Origin: Isoetes taiwanensis
Lineage: Eukaryota > Streptophyta > Lycopodiopsida > Isoetales > Isoetaceae
Direction of reading: 5' to 3'
DNA length: 64,000 bases
Assembly (NCBI GenBank): GCA_021234155.1
Contig: JAJEKV010000059.1
Coordinates: forward strand, 7,291,172-7,355,171
How positions within the stretch are numbered: the first letter of the stretch is position 1; the number at the start of each line of letters is the position of its first letter. The position numbers and the translations under genes were made by a program. This document shows positions 56,113 through 64,000 of this stretch, piece by piece. The notes beneath the pieces were generated by a model. The model saw only the letters and a list, made by a program, of their open reading frames with translations. It was not told the origin of the DNA and did no database searches.

Positions 56113-57683
56113 TGTGGCGTTCCAAAGACAAAGAGATACGGTCCCGGGGCGTATAATCGCATCGCCCTCATCATCACAGACACGCCACTCCGACCGACGT
56201 GTACGCCGACGGATAGCCAGGTAAGTAGCCCTAGGGGTAACTTGCTAGGTATGTTCATATGTTATTAATATGCACATGTGCACATTAATGTGGGCACACC
56301 TTTCCATGTAGGCATATTTTGCCACCTAGCCATTAAAGGCAAGTGGGGCCTTCCAATTATCCCACATGCTAAAATGGGTAATTGGAAACCCTAGCCCTAA
56401 ACCCCATGTCTATTTAGGGTAGGAAAACCCTAGCTTGCTACTTTTTGTCCATAGGGTTTTAGAGCTCGCTTTGGCTGCCCTGTGAGCCAAAACCGCCCGT
56501 GACGCTTAAGCCAATTGTTTTATCGCCTCGAATTGATCAGCCGCCAGATGGTTGAACTCATGTCGAGGAGCCACCCAAGGATCAGAGTATTTGGTCAATT
56601 TAATAGCTTAAACCGCCTTCTAGTCATAGAATCAAGAGGTTTAACCTATTAAATTGCCCATAAACTATCTAGATCGGGACACTAACTAAAGAACCTAACT
56701 CTATGATATAGATTAGATCTAGTTCTTTAGTTCTTCCATGGATGTATATGGATGATGTTTCTCTACGTGAACTCCTTGTATTGGGAAGGGGGTAGAGGCC
56801 CTAAGGCTTTTGTAGTTGATGCTCCTAGAGTAGCCTCTCTAGCACACTGTGTAGATGCCCGCGGCACAAGAGCCACACCTGGTTGTGGGTGAAGGGGCCG
56901 CACCGCTTTATAAGGAGGTTCGTGTCCCGACTCTTGAACGATCCCTCGGTGTGTAAAGCCCACCGGGATCACCGCGTGACTAGGTCTAATGGCTTGCCAC
57001 CGCGTGTGGGCAAGGCATGGGCTCGACACCGTGAAGTGGTGTTCACTTTCCAGTGGGTTCAGTCGAATAAGGGCGAAAAGTGTGGCAAATTTGACCCTCT
57101 AGTCACCTTTGAGTCAGCATGTAGATCTCTCGGAGGGAGTGATCCCTACCGCCCCATCGAACTTTTTCCGGCGGGGAGATGAAACCCAGGAATAGCCCTT
57201 TCGGCTATGCATCCGGCGGGCTACAATCAGGTCCCAACACTTTTCAGCCTACTCTCTGCAAAGTGTGCACAGGAGGGGCGGAGTGGACAACCCTATGCCA
57301 TGTTCCTATGCCAGCCAAATCCATTGCCATGAATTCTGTCTGCAATGAACTCTGGAGACCCAAGCCGTCAGTCATCCCCTTGAGTCTGAGCCTTGGGTAG
57401 GATTCCCTATGTGAGGTGCTGATCATTGTCTATGCAGATGTTGATGCGCCACCCTTCTGGGTGGATGGAGGATTATGTTGTATACTGACATGTATGTTTA
57501 CGCTTCCGCAGCTAGGTAGGCCCTGAGGGAGACATGGTAGAATGACACCTTCACTCTTCCCACCGGGACTCGTTACGGGTGCAGTGATATGTGGAGGGCC
57601 CTGTATCAGTATGGAGCTGGTATGGGGGAAGAACTCCTGTTTGTATATGGTGAGGGCACCGTATGCGAGTAGGGGACGTCACA
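56113..57683 (+). repeat. 3' LTR of chromovirus copy 2
   Basis: It starts TGTGGCG and ends GACGTCACA, and aligns with 4792-6346 with many small differences. It contains the near-palindrome around ATGCACATGTGCACATTAAT (about 56269-56289). Confidence 0.85.
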
Positions 57684-57957
57684 TTTTTTGTCATATAAAA
57701 AATTGACCAATTGTTAAAACAATGCCCTTAAATTCGAATTTGGATTTAGCCCATATTGGGGAGCATAGTTGCAATCTGTTAAGGAGACTCGAAAGGTTTT
57801 CAAGGGAAAAGCCTTTGGGGGAATGATGATACTATAGTTTATACAAAGAAGGTCGTGGTGGCTACTGCTGGCTCAACAATTGAAGACGCGCATCTAGTAT
57901 CTGAAGAATGCATAATGCCAAGTCTTGTACAGATGGTTCTCTGAGTAGTTGTCGAAA

Positions 57958-58195
57958 CCCCGGGGGATTCACATGTTTTGGGCGTACAAACCATGTGAGT
58001 TATACTTGAGGGGTTTTTTTTACCATTTTACGTAGGCATACGTACCATACTAGGGGTTTTTTAATCACTATTTGGGGTAAACCATATACTTAAAGGGGTT
58101 AAAATAGCTTTCATAAGTCAGTATACTAGGGGGTTTTTTACTACTCCCTGAACGCAGATGGCATATCCCCTTTGTTATAAGTGAATCCCCCGGGG
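57958..58195. mobile_element. 238-bp MITE, TIR CCCCGGGGGATTCAC
   Basis: CCCCGGGGGATTCAC at the left is exactly complementary to GTGAATCCCCCGGGG at the right. TCGAAA flanks both sides (57952-57957 and 58196-58201), a 6-bp target duplication. The interior has four AGGGGTTTTTT-like motifs. No coding capacity. Confidence 0.92.
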
Positions 58196-58201
58196 TCGAA
58201 A

Positions 58202-59167
58202 CGCAGACTTGCAATATTAATGTCAATTAATGAATCTTGATCGTCACAAAAAGAAAAGTGTATGGTTTTCATCTTCAATAACCTGTACTGAAAGCATGCA
58301 CATAATCTCGCTTGTCATGGTAATTGCAGCCGCTCCCACCTACATGTTTCAATACAAAGCTTGGGGGATCATGTACGAAGTGATACAATAGATGCAAGTT
58401 TTTTTTCTGAATGAAGATGCAAGCAGCTTGTGGTTTAGTTGTCAAAGTGTGGTTTGTATATTAATGACCAGTTTTAACTTGGGCCAAGGCATGTGCATCC
58501 TATATCTTCAAAAAAGGAAGGGGGCATTTAGATATTGTTCCAAAAGCTTCTAATATGAACTTGAAAACACCATCAACTTGAACTTGAAGTTCATTAGAGA
58601 AGCTTGATGTATTGTCTTAGCATTCTGTGTTTTGTCAACAAGTGGTGCGCTCTGGATGGTTTGCGAAGTTTATTATTGACATTAAATTTTACAGATTGTT
58701 ATTGGGTCTTTCTTCCACCCCACTTGTATATAATGGACTGCATTGAACCTAAGGCAGCTGGTGACCTTGGGATGTTAGACTTTCATTTCCAAAATAAGAT
58801 GATGATCTCCAAGTGAGACTTCTTATTCGTAAGGATGAATCTTTTGATTTGAGGCTCTTGATGCAGTCAATTCAACATTGCTTTCCATTCCATAAGGTTA
58901 AGCTCCTCATTCCTTTTCTTGGGCTTTGCTTTATCCTCTACATCTATATTCCAATGCTTTCCCCTTTCTAAAGGGGTTGCTTGCTGCTTGAGATACTATC
59001 AAGTCCTTTTTTCATATCAATTTGAGGTGTGTCTTCAGTTGTCTACTCCATGCTGATGGATTCCTCTGCAAGACACTTCAAACAATATCGATAGGATAGA
59101 GCAATTATTGTTGCCACACGAGTCTGGTCCACAACTTGAAGTAGTTGTATGGGGTGTCAATAGGGTA
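58202..59167. other. region without a recognised gene
   Basis: No open frame resembles a protein I know. Its right part may be degraded pol sequence of the minus-strand gypsy remnant that starts at 59168. Confidence 0.5.
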
Positions 59168-60185
59168 TCAAGCCAGAGCACTTCTTCTCTTCTGTTTATA
59201 AATTGCTTCAACGTTATGAAACCTTTCCTTCATCGTATAGGTGATTTCAAAAGGAAGATATGCTTGCATCATCTTTGACCATTTTTCTTGCCTCATGTTT
59301 AGGATTGATTGTATGAAAAAATGTTCTACTCCCTTATGGTCTGTGAAGATGCAGAATGGAGTATTCAAAAGGTAATATCTCCATGTTTTGAAGGATCTTA
59401 CTATAGCGAAGAGTTTTTCTCATGTGTCAGATGTCTAGATTCTAAATTTTTGAATTTCCTTGAGCTTTCTTACATCAAGGTCGCTCGTTCCTCAATTGCA
59501 AGCATTTGCATTTAGCTTATAAAGCTTCTCTAGGTCACGGAGTACTAACATTGATGTTGTTGTGAATGCTATTATCAATTCATCAAATTGCGATGTTGTG
59601 TAAGCTCCATCCCATTTCTTGAATTCGTCTTTGTCATTCCTGTTAGTGGAGCTGCTATGTGTGAATAATCTTTGACAAACTTGTAGTAGCCTGCTAGGCC
59701 CATGAAGCTTTGAACATCCCCCACATTCTTTGGTGTTAACCATTTCTCTATTGCCTCAATCGTGGCTGGATGTGTGGATATGCCATTTGCCCCTACTATG
59801 TGATGTAGGTAGTCTACATTGGATATCGCAAATGAGCACTTGCTCCCTTTAGCACATAGTTTGTTCTTTCTGAGAACATCAAAAGCTTGGCTCAAGTCCA
59901 ACACATATTGTGACATGGACTTGGAATATGTGAGCACATCGTTAAAAAATGCAATGATGAACTTTATCCAATTAATCGCGGAAGACATCATTCGTTAAGG
60001 ACATGAATGTTTTGGAGTGTTTTATATCCATAAGCCAAAAGGAATGGTTGTGAGCTCATGTTGGCCATACTGCATTTTAAAAGTGGTCTTATGCATGTCC
60101 CCTTCTTGATACTAATTTGATAATGTCCTAATTTGATAATATCCTAATCTAAGGTCTGCCTTCAATCTTGGTCTCAGATATACCA
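59168..60185 (-). pseudogene. Ty3/gypsy reverse transcriptase and RNase H remnant (second family)
   Basis: On the minus strand, HKTTFKMQYGQHELTTIPFG-like sequence near 60040-60110 is followed by IIAFFNDVLTYSKSMSQYV, NVDYLHHIVGANGISTHP and FMGLAGYYKFVKDYSHIAAP (59575-59991), the palm-to-connection region of gypsy pol. Then come KKWDGAYTTSQFDELIIAF (in 59492-59743) and the RNase H end FCIFTDHKGVEHFF (59168-59368). The YxDD box reads FNDV, losing the first catalytic aspartate. Sequence and orientation differ from the two chromovirus copies. No LTRs are visible. Confidence 0.88.
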
Positions 60186-61498
60186 TGAAATCTAAAGCTA
60201 CAACTAGTAAAAGCATAGCTGGAACAAGTGCGTCCTCAAAAAGAGAGTTCTTTCAGTATAAAAGATATAGATTCTCTTTAGATCATCAAATATTGAGATC
60301 AAATCTTCATTTTGAACGACAAAAAAAACCAAGCTTGGATCAAAATGAAGGAATTAAAAGCTGCCTTTGATATCATAAGGCAACAGGAAAATGTAGTAGA
60401 AAGAAGGATAGATTCTAGTATGTATTCAAGAGATGCAAAGACTGGAATCTCAGTTTGCTGCAGGGAAGGCAAGTGACAGAGACTTGATTTGGCAAATGTT
60501 GCATGAAATTCAAGAGATGGACCTCTTGCTATATCAGTGATCAGGATAAAGACAACCCACTCTAAGGACGATGGTTGCAGCTTCAATACCCAAATTTTTT
60601 GAAGATCAATGATGGAAATGTTATAAGCTCTCAGATCTTTGGTAAAAGAAGTCGAGGACCTTGGACGGAAATTCCGAGCATCTTTCAGACTAGTTAAGAT
60701 AAAGAAAGAGGTGGATGACCGTGCTATAGAAGATTTTCATGGAGATTCAAAAGTAAAGTTTCATGTTTTGCTGCAAAGATCTGAGGAGGTAGAGATGAAA
60801 TTTAAAATATTAGTTTCCATTAGAGGCCACGAACAAGTGCAAAATCACAAACAACAATGGCTATTTCCATGGCACGAAATTTGATGCTTGTGACTGCCCC
60901 AATTGTATCATGCTTAAAGGCAAAAACATGGACACGAACAAAACTAAAGTCTCTAACTAGATGCTGAAATTATTGATTCTTATCATGGGCAAATGCGACA
61001 AGCTTAATGGTAATTCTTATAAAAATGCTTTGCTCAAGTCTTTTGGGTATGGAAATTGTGATCTAAAATAGAGGATATTGATTTTTTAGATTTGAATACC
61101 ATTGATGATAACTCTACTATTGTTAAATATACCAAACCTAGTGTCCTTATTCATTTTCCCCAGAAATATCCTCCGATAAGTGAAGCCAAGCATTGGATCA
61201 TAAAGAACAAGTCTGTTCCTATTCTTTCTATCCGTAAACTGGATCATAAAACTACCAGATTATCTGCAGGCAAGAGAAGAGTGTTGTCACCATTCTTACA
61301 CGTAAAATTTACTCTAATTCTGGGCACCATATTTACATCATGAAATGGGACCCTCCTTATACACCTACTACCTTCCATTGCCACTACTACCTGGATTACT
61401 ATTGCTTGTCATGAACCTACGCGAAAACAGGAAAAATACGTAGAAAATATGCAAGAAATATAGAAGAAATACGTCAAGATCGGAAAAGAATTTGATAA
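60186..61498 (+). other. unrecognised sequence before the Helitron fragment
   Basis: Short + strand frames (60185-60370, 60639-60884, 61092-61343) have charged, protein-like composition but no family I recognise. They could be degraded Helitron N-terminus or captured gene pieces. Confidence 0.3.
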
Positions 61499-62118
61499 AT
61501 GAACAGGAATCAAGAGTACAACAGCCCAAAGGCAAGAAAGAACATGAGACAGATGCCAAGAAGGCTCAAGACTGGCGTTGAACCGAAATGGTTCAACAAG
61601 AAGGAGGTGCCTCCTTACATATCCTTCCAACACATATCATATGTAATAACGATCGTAGAATTCCAAAAATGTGGATTGTCGCATGCCCATCTTATCTTGT
61701 GCACTAACCCGACGTACCAGTTGAACATATAGACGAAGTCATCTCTGTTGAATTGCCTACAAATCCTATTCTTCGAGAACAAGTCGAAAAATTCATGATA
61801 CATAGATATACAGAAAGGTGCTCTCCAAATGGGAATCTCCGTTGTCATAAATATGTCAATCCAAAAAAATATCTTAATTCGAAGGGCTACATACAATATA
61901 GAATGAGGAGTATAGACAATGTATGGATGGTTCTTTTCAATGCTTTGCTTCTGCATGAGTTGGACTGTCACATTATGGTGGACATTGCATCCACAACCCA
62001 TGTACTCTCTTATCTTTATGGCTATATTTATAAAAGATTTGATTTCTTAAACGTTTATGGCTTTGGTAAGAAGCCTTGTATTACTTATGATATATCTCAT
62101 TGGATACCAAGCTTTTAG
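61499..62118 (+). pseudogene. Helitron Rep-domain fragment
   Basis: Frame 61499-61732 has VEFQKCGLSHAHLIL, matching the HUH-type motif of Helitron Rep nucleases (the family pattern is EFQKRGLPHAHILL). After a frame break, 61753-62118 continues with EQVEKFMIHRYTERCSPNG, KGYIQYRMRSIDN and LDCHIMVDIASTTHVLSYLY, then GYIYKRFD, matching the region around the catalytic tyrosines (family pattern YKYIYKG). The helicase domain is missing. Rep nicks DNA for rolling-circle transposition; this fragment is dead. Confidence 0.85.
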
Positions 62119-63135
62119 AGACTAATCGTAGTCTCTATCTGAAATTAAAATGTGCTTTGATAAATTTGGTTCTATTATGCATATCAAGTAAATGGTTATG
62201 GTAAGTACAATTTTTGCATTTTCTTAGAGCTCGAGTATTGATCTACTTAAATCCAGCCTTCGTACTGTTTGATTCATTGCAAAACGACCCAAGTAATCAG
62301 GACTATTAGTTAAGTGATGGTTTGATATTGCTTAAAAGGGACACCAAGGAAGCCATCATCTGCAAGACTTACGCCTCTGATTTTAGTCATTATGTGTTGC
62401 TTAGGATGCACCCTTACCTAATAATTTGGATGCCGTTTATACAGGAAGGTGCAGGCTGCAACTAATAAAGAATTATAATCTCATGTATTGAATACAATTT
62501 AGCACTATCGACAAAGGTCTCAACCCCATTCATGAGGGCAACCCTTAGTGCTACAGCATCTTGTTATATTTGGATACAGCCACTTCATGATGCAACTTCA
62601 TTGTCAAAATGTACCAATCTTGTTTCCACAAAAGTATATTGATACCTTACATCAAAGCTATTTTAGCCAGATAATTTAAATGGTAAAATTAATGTATTTG
62701 TAACCTTTCCTTTCCTTCTATTTAAAATTATTGGATTCACGTGCTGCGTGTAAGTCACAACATGAAGACCTATGTTTTGTGTTGGAATTATGTTAAAACC
62801 AATTGTGAGAAATTAGAGTTTTTATTTTTAAAATTTTATATGAACAGAGTAAAACCTTCATAATATTGCCACAAGCACATTTCAAAATTCAGGAAGTATA
62901 AACAGCCTTAGAGAAATTGGATATCATTTTCGAGTGTACAGGAAACAAAGCAACAGGTTACCATTTTAGGGGTGAACCATCAAAATTCTGAAGCTGCCAG
63001 CTCATTTCTTCTTGAATTTGAACAATGGCAGATATTTACATTTATAGCATGCGAACCTGCATGAAACATTACATTCAAATACCTCCACCAGGTGCCACAA
63101 TTTGCAAAGACCTTGATATATACTTACCAATAAGA
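62119..63135. other. intergenic region between Helitron fragment and PITH gene
   Basis: AT-rich; nothing coding is recognised. The 3' untranslated region of the minus-strand PITH gene should lie at its right end. Confidence 0.55.
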
Positions 63136-63628
63136 TTATAATATTTCTGGCATGTTCTGTTCACCTGGCACCCTGCAAAACTCAAAACGTTTTAACTTCC
63201 AATATAGGATTGAGACTACTGATTACTCAATAGATGGTCCAGTACGTACTTGTGTTCTGATGGATTTGGTAGAGCTTCATAGACAATAGTGGTTACCTTA
63301 TCCCTCTTTATCTGCATAATCAATTATATTAATTTTAACAGCTACCTATGAAACCTAAGCTGGCTTGTGGTTCATTTATTGGTAATCTATACTACCTGTG
63401 TTGCTTCACCCTTCAGTCCAATGTAATGAATACGTGTGGTACTAGCACCAAAATTCTCGGGAAAATGCAGGGTCAAATTTGCAATGCCTTGAAAGCGTGC
63501 ATATCTGTAGACTCCAGAAATTCGCAAGATAAACATCAAGCCTTTACTTTGAATTAGAATACATTGGGAATTTATCACCTTGTTTGATATTCAAAGTCTC
63601 CATTTGAGTTCTCAGCAAGCTCCCACTC
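63136..63628 (-). CDS. PITH domain-containing protein, last four exons (partial)
   Basis: Four minus-strand exons join with GT-AG sites and consistent phases: 63579-63628 (EWELAENSNGDFEYQT), 63396-63504 (RFQGIANLTLHFPENFGAST, then RIHYIGLKGEATQ), 63250-63311 (KRDKVTTIVYEALPNPSEH) and 63136-63172 (ending NMPEIL, stop). These match the C-terminal half of PITHD1-type proteins of plants and animals (the Arabidopsis relative is At2g25950 by family knowledge). The PITH domain was first defined as a proteasome-interacting module in thioredoxin-like proteins. The C-terminal tail after NPSEHK differs from the usual TRAETGGG-type end. Upstream exons are not found before the window edge, so the 5' part lies outside or across a long intron. 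Confidence 0.9.
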
Positions 63629-64000
63629 CTGCACGCACCGTATTCCGATGAGTTAGTAGCAGTACAAAAGATTCCTAGCATGTTATCAAGGATAAACACC
63701 CGTCAAACTCATCAAGTAACTAGTTTTTTATGTTCAGAATTACAAGTATCTCACAACAAACTACCGTGCAATTGTTGCTTCTAAAGGTCTGTCTATCTAT
63801 CTATCTATCCTAAGTTTTTATATCTGTTTTAGTTGCTCATTAATGAACTCCACATAGTATATTACTTTGGAACCCAGTCAGTTCTCGATGTTTCAAACAG
63901 AGCCAGAACCTACTGTATCCTTGACGGAGCACCACATACTTTAGTTGTCAAGTTACACATTGATGCAATTTCATATGAAACCATGACAGGGGCAGATAAA
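63629..64000. other. upstream intron of the PITH gene, with (TATC)n
   Basis: No PITH exon could be matched here, so this is most likely intron. A TCTA/TATC microsatellite lies at about 63790-63812. Confidence 0.5.

Larger units (their letters stand above)
49254..57683 (+). mobile_element. Ty3/gypsy chromovirus, copy 2 (no 5' LTR seen)
   Basis: This copy holds gag from its start codon, protease, reverse transcriptase, RNase H, integrase, chromodomain, polypurine tract and 3' LTR. It matches copy 1 throughout. No LTR or primer-binding site is found before 49254; the upstream sequence is unrelated, so the 5' end is truncated or rearranged. A 545-bp MITE (52134-52678) splits the RT/RNase H junction, and about 0.68 kb of extra sequence (about 55259-55942) lies before the LTR. 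Frame breaks are frequent but fewer than in copy 1. Confidence 0.93.

Overview
The window is nuclear DNA of a land plant. It holds an intronless plant S-domain (G-type lectin) receptor kinase, the 3' end of an intron-bearing PITH-domain gene, and between them a dense mosaic of plant-type transposable elements. The mix (chromoviral Ty3/gypsy, a CACTA-like element, a DUF7869-type transposase family, a Helitron piece, and a bacterial-style ParB plus DNA methyltransferase gene) fits a large seed-free genome such as a fern or lycophyte. That taxonomic guess is inference, not something the sequence proves.

Layout. 1-6346: 3' part of a chromoviral Ty3/gypsy element (copy 1) with its 3' LTR. 6347-9190: intergenic. 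9191-11800 (-): the receptor kinase, the cleanest host gene. 11801-16983: intergenic, with small repeats and a SINE-like head. 16984-28053: a complete 11.07-kb CACTA-like DNA transposon with 40-bp terminal inverted repeats, a 3-bp ATA target duplication, C-rich subterminal arrays, a five-exon transposase-like gene (+) and a three-exon second gene (-); two smaller inverted-repeat elements are nested in it. 29934-30391: a fold-back MITE. 34.5-38.4 kb (-) and 40.4-43.2 kb (-): two decayed copies of a DUF7869-type transposase gene, each with a gene facing away from it on the + strand. 44.2-47.6 kb (+): a decayed gene joining a ParB-like domain, nuclear localisation signals, a helical linker with cysteines, and an N4/N6-type DNA methyltransferase. 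Arrays of a short palindrome (half-site CAAAGTGTATTC) lie upstream of it and inside one of its introns. 47.9-49.0 kb: unrecognised coding-like sequence. 49254-57683: a second chromovirus copy, itself invaded by a 545-bp MITE and carrying another insertion of about 0.68 kb. 57958-58195: a MITE with a 6-bp target duplication. 59.2-60.2 kb (-): a different gypsy remnant. 61.5-62.1 kb (+): a Helitron Rep fragment. 63136-63628 (-): last exons of the PITH gene.

The most unusual content is the ParB-methyltransferase gene with its palindrome arrays next to a transposase of another family. A ParB-like DNA-binding module, a base methyltransferase and clustered palindromes could form a self-marking system carried by a eukaryotic mobile element; this is a hypothesis. 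The local copy has several frame breaks and an altered methyltransferase motif I, so it is probably a dead or badly assembled copy of an active family. Many repeat-derived reading frames between about 34 and 57 kb carry short indels, whereas the kinase, the PITH exons and most of the CACTA genes read cleanly.
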